From Thermococcus sp. 21S7 (lineage in GTDB: Archaea > Methanobacteriota_B > Thermococci > Thermococcales > Thermococcaceae): a stretch of 64,000 bases of DNA. Location: assembly GCF_012027615.1 (NCBI RefSeq), contig NZ_SNUT01000008.1, positions 1 to 64,000 on the forward strand. The letters are read 5' to 3'. The notes beneath the pieces were generated by a model that was not told the DNA's origin, searched no databases, and was given only the letters and a program-made list of their open reading frames with translations. This document shows positions 16,900 to 23,946 of this stretch, piece after piece (positions within the stretch are counted from its first letter, which is position 1; each line of letters begins with the position of its first letter). Made by a program: the position numbers and the translations under genes.

Positions 16900-17253
16900 T
16901 CAGAGTTCTTCCTCAAATCTTTTAGGCACCTCGTTTCCCTGCGGTAAAATTATGAGCTCCCTCCCCTCCACCAGCATCTGGGCGACTTTTTTTCGGGCCG
17001 AGCTCAGCGCCCTCCACACGGTGCCGCGCGAGACTCCCATTCTCTTTCCGGCTTCCTCCTGCGTCAGCCCTTCGTGATCCACCAGCCTAAGGGCTTCGAA
17101 TTCCTCGTAGGTCATGAAAATAGGTGGTTTTGGCTGACCCATCGGGGGTAACGCGGGATAGAAATGCCTAACCTCTGGAACGAACCCTATCATCCGCCTT
17201 TTCCTTCTCCTTCCCCTTCCACGGCCCCAGCCAGGTCCCGTTCCCATCGGCAT
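16900..17253 (-). CDS. UPF0251/DUF134 DNA-binding protein
   Basis: A 117-residue protein with a Gly/Arg-rich basic N-terminus (GPGWGRGRGRRRKRR), the family motif PPMGQPKPPIFMTYEEFEALRLVDHEG, and a sigma-70 region 4-like helix-turn-helix (TQEEAGKRMGVSRGTVWRAL). UPF0251 genes are often found near NifX-like and Mrp-like genes, as here within 6-10 kb, so a regulatory role in metal-cofactor metabolism is plausible. The ATG at 17253 is my choice; a TTG at 17262 and an ATG at 17247 are close, and none has a strong ribosome binding site. It is divergent from queD. Confidence 0.85.
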   Translation of the reverse strand: MPMGTGPGWGRGRGRRRKRRMIGFVPEVRHFYPALPPMGQPKPPIFMTYEEFEALRLVDHEGLTQEEAGKRMGVSRGTVWRALSSARKKVAQMLVEGRELIILPQGNEVPKRFEEEL

Positions 17254-17348
17254 GGCTATCAAAACCCATTGACGTTTGGGGTTTATAGGGATTTCCCTGC
17301 CCAGTAAGGGTTATAACTCCCTCCCGCGAACCCTGGGTGGTGGGAGAT

Positions 17349-17807
17349 ATGGGGTTTCACGTGACCGAGAGGAAGATAGGATGGCACAAAGACTTTGACA
17401 GCTCGCATTTTCTTGCCCTGCCCTACGAGAGCAAGTGCCTCAGAATACACGGGCACACTTACAACGTGGACGTCGAGATATGGGGTGACCTCAACGAGAA
17501 CGGCATGATATTCGACTTCAACCACCTCAGCAGGCTTATCAAGCTCCTCGACCACAGAATCATCGTAAGCGGGAGATGGGTTGTGGGGAGGAAAGGGGAC
17601 AGTATCGTCATTGAAAAGAATGGAAAACGGCTGGAACTGCCTGCCGACGAGGCGGTGGTTTTGGATAAGCCCAATGTTACCGCCGAGTATATAGCGGAGT
17701 GGTTCGCGGAGAGGATAGCGGAGAAGGCGGGGGACAACGTAAGGAAAATTCGCGTGAAAATCTGGGAAGATCCGAGGAGCTACGCGGAGGTAATCCTTGA
17801 GAGATGA
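17349..17807 (+). CDS. queD: 6-carboxytetrahydropterin synthase / PTPS-family protein
   Basis: A 152-residue T-fold enzyme of the QueD/6-pyruvoyl-tetrahydropterin synthase family. The zinc ligands are His20 (SSHF), His34 and His36 (IHGH). Cys30, four residues before the HGH motif, sits at the QueD catalytic position. The NGMIFDFNHLSRLIK segment and the C-terminal KIWEDP with its acidic residue also fit. In archaea QueD feeds 7-deazaguanine synthesis for archaeosine; the insertion enzyme of that pathway is encoded at 39873. The ATG at 17349 follows GGTGGTGGGAG. An insert at about residues 75-105 is longer than in bacterial QueD. Confidence 0.87.
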   Translation: MGFHVTERKIGWHKDFDSSHFLALPYESKCLRIHGHTYNVDVEIWGDLNENGMIFDFNHLSRLIKLLDHRIIVSGRWVVGRKGDSIVIEKNGKRLELPADEAVVLDKPNVTAEYIAEWFAERIAEKAGDNVRKIRVKIWEDPRSYAEVILER

Positions 17808-17901
17808 TGCTTAACGTCTTTTTGCCTTTGTCTCTATTTGAAACGGGAACAGAGAGAAACCAGTAAATAGAAAGACGTCGACTGTTCTTCGGGGCGATTT
17901 T

Positions 17902-18319
17902 ATGAAGTGGGTGACTCGTGAACACGTCCACGTTGACCGCGTGGCGTGCCCTTGGCTTATAAAGCGTTTTATTGACCCTGAGGCGGAGTTTGTCTTCGTG
18001 CCCCGCGACCATCACCGAGGGAGTACCCTTTGATTTTAAGGAGGTTGAGCTCGGTCATCACGATGGGAAATGCTCCTTCGACGCTTTCGTCGAGAGGTAC
18101 AACATAACCGACCCCGCCGTTCTGAAGATTGCCGAGATAGTTCGGGAGGCCGACACTCACGTTGAGAACCCCCAGCCTCTGGCGGTTGCACTCGATGTAC
18201 TCGCGAGAGGGTACAGGATGATATGCAAGGATGATCACGAAACCCTTGAGAGGGAGTTCTACCTCTACGACGCCATGTACGCATACTTTAGGGACCAGGT
18301 TGGAGAAGGGAAGGCTTAA
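17902..18319 (+). pseudogene. ChrB-like (chromate resistance) domain protein with +1 frameshift
   Basis: The reading frame begins at the ATG at 17902 (MKWVTREHVHVDRVACPW) and is in frame to the CCCC at 18001-18004. It then meets a stop within a few codons, while the family-like sequence (VPFDF, then ELGHHDGKCSFDAF and the YDAMYAYF end) continues in the +1 frame to the TAA at 18319. Dropping one C of the CCCC joins the two halves into an uninterrupted protein of about 138 residues. Both halves match the ChrB C-terminal family. It is either a recent inactivation, a homopolymer sequencing error, or programmed frameshifting. The 3' end overlaps the convergent gene by 32 bp. Confidence 0.75.
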
Positions 18320-18914
18320 TGGCCCTCCTTCCTTTTTTCAGGAAGGACCTCTTTTCAGGAAGGACCTCGTCGATTCCGCAGTCCGTGTAAACCCTCGCGA
18401 GAATCTCTCCAGCCTTCGTTCTGAGTTCGCTGAAATACTCCTCCTTGAAGGTTTCCTCCGCCTCTATTGCCAGCAGGTATGCGGTTTTCATGTAGGCAGG
18501 CCCCAGCTCGCAGTCGGACCTTTCTGCAATTTTCTCCGCAATGTCCACGAGGTAGCCAACGAACGAATGGAGGAGCCGCCTGTAATCGTTCCCGAAGCCG
18601 TTTTCGCTGAGCCAGCCCCTGAGGGTAAGGAAGACTTTGAATGCAGGCACCTCGACGGTTTCGTCCCCGTAGCGGCGGTATCTGATGAGGAGATACTGAA
18701 ATATCGAGATGAGAAACTTTCCCACGTCTGCCTTCGTTCCGCCGTTTTTCTCAACGAACTCCTCGAATTCCCTTAAACCGGTTTTCCCGCTCTCAAGGGA
18801 GGCCCTAAGCACCGCCGCGTAGGGTGTTGAGTACTGGGAGAAGTCAACCTCACCTAATTCCGGAATCTCTGGGAAAATACGCATTATCGCCCCTCTGGCA
18901 TCCATTCTTTCCAC
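18288..18914 (-). CDS. Hypothetical helical protein with C-terminus altered by a tandem duplication
   Basis: A mainly alpha-helical protein of up to 208 residues (MERMDARGAIMRIFPEIPEL...); starts at codons 1, 4 or 11 are possible. I do not recognise the family. It is acidic, without membrane segments. A perfect 17-bp tandem repeat at 18335-18368 lies in its last 30 codons. With a single unit the protein would end EVLPEKRKEGH at a TAA at 18316-18318. With two units the frame shifts and runs to 18288, adding a basic tail (KKGRRAIKP) and creating the overlap with the ChrB-like gene. The present C-terminus is therefore probably new. Confidence 0.65.
   Translation of the reverse strand: MERMDARGAIMRIFPEIPELGEVDFSQYSTPYAAVLRASLESGKTGLREFEEFVEKNGGTKADVGKFLISIFQYLLIRYRRYGDETVEVPAFKVFLTLRGWLSENGFGNDYRRLLHSFVGYLVDIAEKIAERSDCELGPAYMKTAYLLAIEAEETFKEEYFSELRTKAGEILARVYTDCGIDEVLPEKRSFLKKGRRAIKPSLLQPGP
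18335..18368. repeat. Perfect 17-bp tandem duplication
   Basis: TTTTCAGGAAGGACCTC occurs twice without a gap (18335-18351 and 18352-18368). Because 17 is not a multiple of three it shifts the reading frame of the minus-strand gene at 18288-18914. The perfect identity of the copies suggests a recent event. Confidence 0.9.
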
Positions 18915-18962
18915 CCAAAACCGTTAAATCGGGGAAGGCTTATTAGCTTTGAGGTGAGCATC

Positions 18963-19385
18963 GTGAGGTTCTCTAGAGGCAGGAACTTTCTGTTCAGGGT
19001 TCCGGAAGGGGAGGAACTCCTGAAGTTCATAAACGAATTTGCAAAGAAGAACAACGTTCTGATCGGGACGGTCAGTGCCATCGGGAGTTTGAGGAATCCA
19101 AAGATAGGTTACTTCGATGAGGATGCCGGTGAGTACAAGGTCATTGAGCTGACCGGCACCTATGAGCTGGTCTCCCTCGCGGGCAACATAAGTGTTAAGG
19201 ACGGTGAGCCGTTCGCCCACATCCACGTTGCCCTGGGCGACTCGGATGGCATGCTCTACGGAGGACATCTCGTTGAGGGGGAAGTCTTTGTGGCGGAGGT
19301 TTTCATGCAGGAGCTCCTCGGTGAGCTGCTTGAAAGAAAGCCGCAGGAGAACGGACTGGCACTGTGGGACGCGGTGGAACTTTGA
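18963..19385 (+). CDS. PPC/DUF296-domain protein
   Basis: A 140-residue protein that is one complete PPC (PCC, DUF296) domain: MRFSRGRNFLFRVPEGEELLKF start, IGSLRNPKIGYF strand, and the conserved HIHVALGD followed by GGHL metal-site motif near residue 85. The domain forms trimers; in plants it occurs in AT-hook DNA-binding proteins, but the stand-alone prokaryotic form has no firm function. I chose the GTG at 18963 because GAGGTGA lies 5-6 bp before it; the GTG at 18954 lies inside that ribosome binding site. It is divergent from the gene at 18288. Confidence 0.85.
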   Translation: MRFSRGRNFLFRVPEGEELLKFINEFAKKNNVLIGTVSAIGSLRNPKIGYFDEDAGEYKVIELTGTYELVSLAGNISVKDGEPFAHIHVALGDSDGMLYGGHLVEGEVFVAEVFMQELLGELLERKPQENGLALWDAVEL

Positions 19386-19438
19386 TTTTTATCCTTCTTT
19401 GAGCAAGATTCCACGAGTTCTGGGAAAGGTTTATATAC

Positions 19439-19479
19439 ATGTTAACTATACTTCACATTATGTTAGAAATATTTAACAT
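19439..19479. promoter_or_regulatory. TGTTA-type inverted repeats in the DUF2178/XRE promoter
   Basis: Just after the TATA box (TTTATATA, 19430-19437) lie ATGTTAA (19439-19445), ATGTTA (19460-19465) and TAACAT (19474-19479). The last two are 6-bp arms separated by 8 bp, and the first pairs with the last over 7 bp. The repeats cover the expected transcription start and leader, so the XRE protein encoded in this operon may bind here and repress it. Confidence 0.5.
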
Positions 19480-19493
19480 TCGGAGGGATCCAA

Positions 19494-19916
19494 ATGAAAC
19501 TGACCAAAAAATGGGCATCCGTGGTAATTGCCGGTTTGGCGGCGTTCCTCGTGCTCTGGTGGAGAACGGGATGGGAGGGAAGCGGCGCTTTGCTTGCGGC
19601 GATATTTGCCCTGATCGTTGCGAACCTCTTCCTCCTTGGCTGGAGGGCTTGGGAAGCCAAGAAGGAAAGGGAGGAGGGCTTTCCGTCCAAGGATGAGATG
19701 ACGCTGTACGTGGAGGGTAGGGCCGCCTATTATGCCATGAACGCCGGCCTCTGGTTCATGCTGGCGTTGCTCTGGTACATGTGGGGCATTCATGCCTTTG
19801 GACTGTCGCTGCCGGAACCCAGTGCCCCTGAGGCCATCATAATGTCCGCGCTCTTCATGGCGCTCCTCTTCCTCGGGCTTAAGTGGGAATTCGGCAGGAC
19901 AGGGAACCTCGGGTGA
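19494..19916 (+). CDS. DUF2178-type four-helix membrane protein
   Basis: A 140-residue membrane protein with hydrophobic segments at about residues 9-24, 32-50, 82-100 and 113-130 and short charged loops ([17 protein letters not shown]). The pattern and its coupling to a small XRE regulator fit the DUF2178 family. The ATG at 19494 follows CGGAGG. The XRE gene starts 6 bp after its stop and both probably share the promoter at 19430. Such membrane protein plus YozG-like regulator pairs are common, but their function is not established. I infer that the membrane protein may modulate the regulator. Confidence 0.7.
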   Translation: MKLTKKWASVVIAGLAAFLVLWWRTGWEGSGALLAAIFALIVANLFLLGWRAWEAKKEREEGFPSKDEMTLYVEGRAAYYAMNAGLWFMLALLWYMWGIHAFGLSLPEPSAPEAIIMSALFMALLFLGLKWEFGRTGNLG

Positions 19917-19921
19917 GGTCG

Positions 19922-20125
19922 ATGAAGACGCGAATAAAGGAATTTCGCGCACGGTACAACCTCACGCAGGCTGAGCTGGCAAAGATAGTGGGGGTGAGGA
20001 GGGAGACGATAGTTTTCCTTGAGAAGGGGAAATACAATCCCTCACTTAAGCTGGCGTACAAGATAGCGAGGGCCCTGAACACGACGGTGGAAGAGCTATT
20101 TATCTTCGATGAGGACGAGCTTTAG
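19922..20125 (+). CDS. Small XRE-family transcriptional regulator (YozG-like)
   Basis: A 67-residue protein that is almost only a Cro/C1-type helix-turn-helix: [20 protein letters not shown], then [28 protein letters not shown], then an acidic end. The ATG at 19922 is preceded by GGGTGAGGTCG, and the gene directly follows the membrane-protein gene. It likely binds the repeats at 19439-19479. The 3' end overlaps the convergent DUF998 gene by 26 bp. Confidence 0.88.
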   Translation: MKTRIKEFRARYNLTQAELAKIVGVRRETIVFLEKGKYNPSLKLAYKIARALNTTVEELFIFDEDEL

Positions 20126-20696
20126 CTGGGGTTTCATTTTTGAGAAACTTCTCCCACAGCAACGCGTAGTGCCAGATTATCATGGCGAAGATTCCGATGA
20201 ACTCGGCGATGGCGACGCCGCTGAAGGTCTTAAACGCCCACCTCGCGAGGAGAACTTCTGCGGTGAAGAGCAGAACGGTGAAGGCTCCGAATCTTCTTCG
20301 ACCTTCGAGCCAGAGGGCGGCCCCGGCTATCAGGAATCCAAGGCTTCCCCCCAAGAAGAACCCCCAGCTGACGTGGTAGTGCGGTTCAGTTCCTTCTGGA
20401 AAGACCGCTATCCCCGCTAGGAAGATCAACCCAAGGATAAAAACGCCGATTCCAAGCTTAGAGACGGGATTTTTAACCTCCTTGAAAAGGCCCGTCACGT
20501 AGTAGATGGCGAGAACCGCGGATATGAACAGAGGAACGTTCATTACCCCGTTGTACGGAAGGCCGACCTTTCCCAGGTCGCTTATCGCGTTGTTCGTGAG
20601 TCTCCACCAGGAGCGGTTTATGAGGATCGCCGCCCCTATCCCGCCGAGGGCGATTGGGGGAGAAAGAATGCCAGCCAACAGCTGGCTCTTTTTCAT
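20100..20696 (-). CDS. DUF998 family membrane protein
   Basis: A 198-residue membrane protein with about six hydrophobic segments and the DUF998 hallmark near the N-terminus ([18 protein letters not shown]). A conserved [12 protein letters not shown] segment lies near residue 105. The family is widespread in archaea and of unknown function; a fold relation to lipid-associated membrane proteins has been suggested. It follows the ABM-like gene on the same strand with a 6-bp gap, so the two are probably co-transcribed. Confidence 0.82.
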   Translation of the reverse strand: MKKSQLLAGILSPPIALGGIGAAILINRSWWRLTNNAISDLGKVGLPYNGVMNVPLFISAVLAIYYVTGLFKEVKNPVSKLGIGVFILGLIFLAGIAVFPEGTEPHYHVSWGFFLGGSLGFLIAGAALWLEGRRRFGAFTVLLFTAEVLLARWAFKTFSGVAIAEFIGIFAMIIWHYALLWEKFLKNETPAKARPHRR

Positions 20697-20702
20697 CCTC
20701 GG

Positions 20703-21011
20703 TCACCCTTCGTAGAAGATTCTGTAGTGCTGGACGTACTTCTCCTTTTCCAGCAGGAAGTCGTCGTCCTCCGGGTAGTACTTAGCTATCTCCGGGTTCT
20801 CACCGGCGAACTTCTTGATGGACTCCATTGAGTCCCATATCGTGACGAGAAGGAAGTGGGCAACATCTCCTTCATCTTTTCTCGTGAAGTAGAGCTTTAA
20901 AAGGCCATCAACGGAACCGTAGTCCGGGACCGCCCTTTCGATAAGGAACTTTTCGTATTCGTCCGCCTTTTCGACCGGCACCCTTCCGTGCCAGAGCCTC
21001 ATAACTGCCAC
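20703..21011 (-). CDS. Antibiotic biosynthesis monooxygenase (ABM)-like small protein
   Basis: A 102-residue alpha/beta protein of the dimeric alpha-beta barrel type. Strand MRLWHGRVPVEKADEYEKFL, a central strand with HFLLVTIWDSMESIKKFAG, and the YVQHYRIFYEG end are typical of ABM-like proteins, which include heme-degrading and quinol monooxygenases and many without known activity. The GTG at 21011 is chosen because GAGGTGA lies five bases upstream. Substrate and role are unknown. Confidence 0.72.
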   Translation of the reverse strand: MAVMRLWHGRVPVEKADEYEKFLIERAVPDYGSVDGLLKLYFTRKDEGDVAHFLLVTIWDSMESIKKFAGENPEIAKYYPEDDDFLLEKEKYVQHYRIFYEG

Positions 21012-21065
21012 TAAAATCACCTCGTCATTATTCTCGGCCGCATCATATAAAAACCTCCCGCGGCA

Positions 21066-22082
21066 TTACTGGGTAAACGCCCATCTGGCGCTCTTCTCAA
21101 AACTCACGACAGCAACAACGCTCGCAAAGGCCCAGAGGGCCATGATAACTGCAACCCCAAGCTCCGGCAGCGCGAACGTTTTGATTGAGGTGGAGGCGGT
21201 TGCAGAGATTACGAAAACCCCTGTCAGTCTGCTGAGCCTTCTAAGTTCAAGCCTGCATTCCGTGAGCCCAACCTCTCCGTGCTCTCGGGACTTCTTTAGG
21301 GCGCGGTACAGCAGGAAGAACGTGGCCGCGTAGAGCAGCCAGATTGGGGCCTGGGCGGAGAGGCCAGGGAGGGCTTCCCTTCTCAGCAGGGAGCCGAAGA
21401 TGATGTAATACGCGAGGAGAGCCAGAAACAGGGGTTTTAGCTCCTTTGACGTTGGAAGGAGCCCTTCCATGTCATAGCGTCCGCCTTTAAAACGCCCCAG
21501 CCAGATGTGTACGAGGAGGATCAGGAACGCCGAGGAGGAGAACGTGGAGAGGAACGAGTGGACTGGTGTGGGTGCATTTGAGGATTCGACGATGCCGAGG
21601 AGTGCGGCAGTAATGTACGGATGTCTGAGCACGATATCGGGGAGAATCTTCCTCCCCGAAGTCAGGAGCTCCGCGACTCCAACTGGGATTATGAACGACA
21701 TGAACGGGTGCCAGAAGAGCACCACGACGAGAACCTCGAAGATTCCGACGCCACCGATCTTGAGGACGGAGTCCCACTCAGGGTTCCACACCACTTTGGT
21801 TATGTACGCCTCGTAGAGGCCAAAGAGGATTCCCGCGAGGTAGAGGGTCTCGAACCGGGGCTTCCCAAAGCGGTAGACGATTCCCGCTAGAACCAGGGTG
21901 TGGAGGCCGTAGAGGGGAAGGAGGGAAATTATTCCCCAGGGAGTGAAGTACGGGTAGAGGTATGAGGCCACCGTCACCTCGGCAAAGAAGACTGACAGCG
22001 AGGCGAGGAGAAACCAGAAGAAGTACCCCTGCATCCCCCGCCCGCCCGTTGTGTGTCCCATGTAGGTGTTTATCGGGCGCAT
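21066..22082 (-). CDS. Polytopic membrane protein of unknown function
   Basis: A 338-residue protein with about nine hydrophobic segments spread over its length, a cytosolic charged stretch near residue 265 (ALKKSREHGEVGLTECRLELRRL), and no cofactor motif that I can recognise. A short polar loop SSNAPTPVHSF near residue 180 and EAYITKVVWNPEWDS near 95 would be candidates for a binding site. The ATG at 22082 follows GGTGAACC. The small membrane protein gene at 22102 lies 19 bp upstream, so they may form one operon. Confidence 0.6.
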   Translation of the reverse strand: MRPINTYMGHTTGGRGMQGYFFWFLLASLSVFFAEVTVASYLYPYFTPWGIISLLPLYGLHTLVLAGIVYRFGKPRFETLYLAGILFGLYEAYITKVVWNPEWDSVLKIGGVGIFEVLVVVLFWHPFMSFIIPVGVAELLTSGRKILPDIVLRHPYITAALLGIVESSNAPTPVHSFLSTFSSSAFLILLVHIWLGRFKGGRYDMEGLLPTSKELKPLFLALLAYYIIFGSLLRREALPGLSAQAPIWLLYAATFFLLYRALKKSREHGEVGLTECRLELRRLSRLTGVFVISATASTSIKTFALPELGVAVIMALWAFASVVAVVSFEKSARWAFTQ

Positions 22083-22101
22083 GGTTCACCAACTATCAAT
22101 C

Positions 22102-22290
22102 TTACAGGTAGTTTCTCAGTATGAACACGGCGAACCCCAGAGCGAGTATTCCAAGAATGATGACTATTACGGTTTCAAGGGTTGAATACTCCCGGAGTGC
22201 TCCCCTCTCGCGTTGGAACCTTTCAGTCCTTTCGCGGGCAAGGGGGTCGGACCTCTTGATGGTGACTTGGTCGGGGAACGGACCGCGCAT
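22102..22290 (-). CDS. Small tail-anchored membrane protein, 62 aa
   Basis: A 62-residue protein with a charged N-terminal half (TIKRSDPLARERTERFQRER) and a C-terminal hydrophobic segment of about 20 residues (ETVIVIILGILALGFAVFIL). The ATG at 22290 follows GGTGAG; an in-frame start at 22332 exists but overlaps the likely promoter. It is probably inserted by its tail with the basic part inside. It precedes the polytopic membrane protein at 21066. Function unknown. Confidence 0.55.
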   Translation of the reverse strand: MRGPFPDQVTIKRSDPLARERTERFQRERGALREYSTLETVIVIILGILALGFAVFILRNYL

Positions 22291-22409
22291 GGACTCACCA
22301 TTGTTTTCTCCGCTCTGGAGATATTTTAACATTTTGCGGGCTCTATGTTAGAACTTTAACTTTTGCTGAGAGTGTGCTCACGAAAAATGTTGGAAGAAGG
22401 TGCTCAAGT

Positions 22410-22868
22410 TCACCAACCACCACCGCGGCCGCCGCCCATTCCACGGCCCATACCTCTGCCTCTTCCCATGCCGCGTCCCATACCTCTTCCCATTCCTCCG
22501 CCGGCTCCACCTCCCTCGGGGCCAAAAACGGCCTGGGTGAGCTCACCCCTCAGGAAGGCTTCGACGGCTTCTCTGACGGTCATCGTGGCCGGGGCCGAGA
22601 CCATCCTTATGCCTGCGGCCTGGAGTACTCCCGATGAGTTGGGCCCAAAGCTTCCCGCAATGACAACGTTGGCCCCCTGGTCTATGCAAAACTGCGCCGC
22701 GGTAACTCCGGCTCCCCTCGGCTGGCTGTAGCCGGGGTTCTGGACGACCTGAGCGTTGGTTATTCCCCCGTTCTCGACGTCAACTATCGTGAAAGTGGGG
22801 GTTCTTCCGAATGCCGGGTTCACCCTGTCATCAAGCCCTCCGTTTACGGTTGAGACTATGATCCTCAT
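22410..22868 (-). CDS. NifX-like (dinitrogenase Fe-Mo cofactor domain) protein with MGRG-repeat tail
   Basis: A 152-residue protein. Residues 1-108 form a NifX/NifB C-terminal-type domain: MRIIVSTVNGGLDDRVNPAFGRTP, the IVDV strand, and GANVVIAGSFGPNSSGVLQAAGI. The domain binds iron or iron-sulfur clusters in nitrogenase cofactor assembly; here no nif genes are present, so it more likely handles metal in another pathway. From residue 118 on, the protein is a low-complexity tail made of repeated GMGRG units. The ATG at 22868 follows GGAGGTGATGTGA. Its promoter carries a TTTTGAGCGTATGCA element and a TTAGG...CC.AA box shared with two other loci. Confidence 0.87.
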   Translation of the reverse strand: MRIIVSTVNGGLDDRVNPAFGRTPTFTIVDVENGGITNAQVVQNPGYSQPRGAGVTAAQFCIDQGANVVIAGSFGPNSSGVLQAAGIRMVSAPATMTVREAVEAFLRGELTQAVFGPEGGGAGGGMGRGMGRGMGRGRGMGRGMGGGRGGGW

Positions 22869-22888
22869 TCACATCACCTCCTGGAGAA

Positions 22889-22929
22889 TTAGGAAAACCG
22901 AACTTAAAAAAGTTTGCATACGCTCAAAA
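22889..22929 (-). promoter_or_regulatory. Shared promoter module B: upstream element, TATA, iron-box-like site
   Basis: Read on the minus strand, TTTTGAGCGTATGCA (22929-22915) is followed by a TTTTTTAAG box (about 22911-22903) and TTAGGAAAACCGAA in inverse orientation (22889-22902). The first 15 bases are identical to those at 26432-26446 and near-identical to 23847-23861, and the order of the three elements is the same. The last element resembles the DtxR/IdeR iron box TTAGGTTAGCCTAA. It drives the NifX-like gene at 22410. Confidence 0.6.
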
Positions 22930-23145
22930 TGGCCTCCCCCATCCCCAGAAACGGGGCCTCAGGAATGACCTGAGGACTAGAAGGGCCGCGAGACCCAGAG
23001 CGTATGGAAACGCCACAACGAATAGCTTGAACATGAAATACAGGATCCCCACAAGGAAGAGCAGGTCGATTAGACCGTACGCACCGCCGAAGGGATAAAA
23101 TCCGTACCCTGGCCTGCCGTATCCCCTTCCCATTCCCCTTGGCAT
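22924..23145 (-). CDS. Small Gly/Arg-rich membrane protein, 73 aa
   Basis: A 73-residue protein with a GMGRGYGRPGYGF N-terminus and one or two membrane segments (LIDLLFLVGILYFMFKLFVVAF, then YALGLAALLVL), ending RPRFWGWGRPF. The Gly/Arg-rich start resembles the tails of the two NifX-like proteins that flank it and the N-terminus of the UPF0251 protein. It lies between those genes on the same strand. A coding role is supported by its regular hydrophobic pattern and placement. Function unknown. Confidence 0.6.
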   Translation of the reverse strand: MPRGMGRGYGRPGYGFYPFGGAYGLIDLLFLVGILYFMFKLFVVAFPYALGLAALLVLRSFLRPRFWGWGRPF

Positions 23146-23201
23146 TCTCCTTCCTCCGATACGTTCTCAAAGCTTGTGCTCATAAGGTAAAAAGAGAGGG
23201 T

Positions 23202-23819
23202 TCACCACCAGCCGTAGAGCCAGCGAAGGGTTCTCCTGCTGGGCTGGCCGGTCCAGGGGCAGTAGCCGAGTCTGGCCCCCCAGCCTCTTCCTCCTCTGCC
23301 CCATCCACGGCCGAAGCCTCTGCCTCTTCCCCAGCCGCCACCGCGGCCCCAGCCCCTGCCCGGGCCAAAGCCGTAGCCGTAAGCCGGGTAGGCAGGGTAT
23401 GTGGGCGTCGCCGGATACGGGCCATATGCTGGAGCCGGCGTTGTCGGGGCTGTTGGAGCCGCAGGCACTGGGGCGGTAGGCTGTCCGGCGCTTCCAGTGG
23501 TGGCGGCCTTTATCGCCTCCTCAACTGGAGTTCCCGGAGCGACCTGGTAGAGCCTTATCCCCGCGGCCTGTATGGCTCCGAGGGCGTTGGGGCCGACCTG
23601 CGGTGCTATCACCGCTTCGACGCCCTCGTTGATGAGGGTCTGCACTGCCATCGGCCCGGCTCCACCGCCGGCCATGGCGGCACCGTTCTGGATGACCCTG
23701 CTGTTGGTGACGTTGCCGTTTTCGTCAACGTCCGCTATGAGGAACGCGGGCGCCCTGGCAAAGACAGGGGCAACGGTGTCTTCGAGCCCCCCTCCGTTGG
23801 TGGGTATCGCGATTCTCAT
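23202..23819 (-). CDS. NifX-like protein with Pro/Ala linker and Gly/Arg/Trp-rich tail
   Basis: A 205-residue protein. Residues 1-105 are a NifX-type domain (MRIAIPTNGGGLEDTVAPVFARAP, then GVEAVIAPQVGPNALGAIQAAGI), followed by a Pro/Ala/Thr-rich linker at about 110-140, a Pro/Tyr-rich stretch, and a GRGWGRGGGWGRG tail. The domain is close to that of the gene at 22410, so the two are probably diverged duplicates. The ATG at 23819 follows GAGGTGGTTGG. It is divergent from the M23-like gene at 23947, and promoter module C lies between them. Metal-cofactor handling is inferred from the domain. Confidence 0.85.
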   Translation of the reverse strand: MRIAIPTNGGGLEDTVAPVFARAPAFLIADVDENGNVTNSRVIQNGAAMAGGGAGPMAVQTLINEGVEAVIAPQVGPNALGAIQAAGIRLYQVAPGTPVEEAIKAATTGSAGQPTAPVPAAPTAPTTPAPAYGPYPATPTYPAYPAYGYGFGPGRGWGRGGGWGRGRGFGRGWGRGGRGWGARLGYCPWTGQPSRRTLRWLYGWW

Positions 23820-23846
23820 CCCAACCACCTCACTTTTGTTCTGTTA

Positions 23847-23889
23847 TTTTGTGCATATGCACAGTATTTAAAGTTTTCGGTTATCCTAA
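23847..23889. promoter_or_regulatory. Shared promoter module C between NifX-like and M23-like genes
   Basis: On the plus strand TTTTGTGCATATGCA (23847-23861) contains the perfect palindrome TGTGCATATGCACA (23850-23863). A TATTTAAAG box (about 23865-23873) and TTCGGTTATCCTAA (23876-23889) follow; the last is TTAGGATAACCGAA on the other strand. The order and bases match modules A (26432-26476) and B (22889-22929). The TATA box can be read in both directions, so the module may control both divergent genes. Confidence 0.6.
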
Positions 23890-23946
23890 TTCAATTGAAC
23901 CGCAGTTCCCGCAACTTTCATATGGGGGGAGAAGGAACGGGGATCC

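Noticed and set aside
22420-22520. Repeated CATACC/CATTCC-like units considered as a repeat array or CRISPR
   Set aside because: The units encode GMGRG repeats in frame within the NifX-like gene; no spacers or repeat length typical of CRISPR. No CRISPR array was seen in the window.
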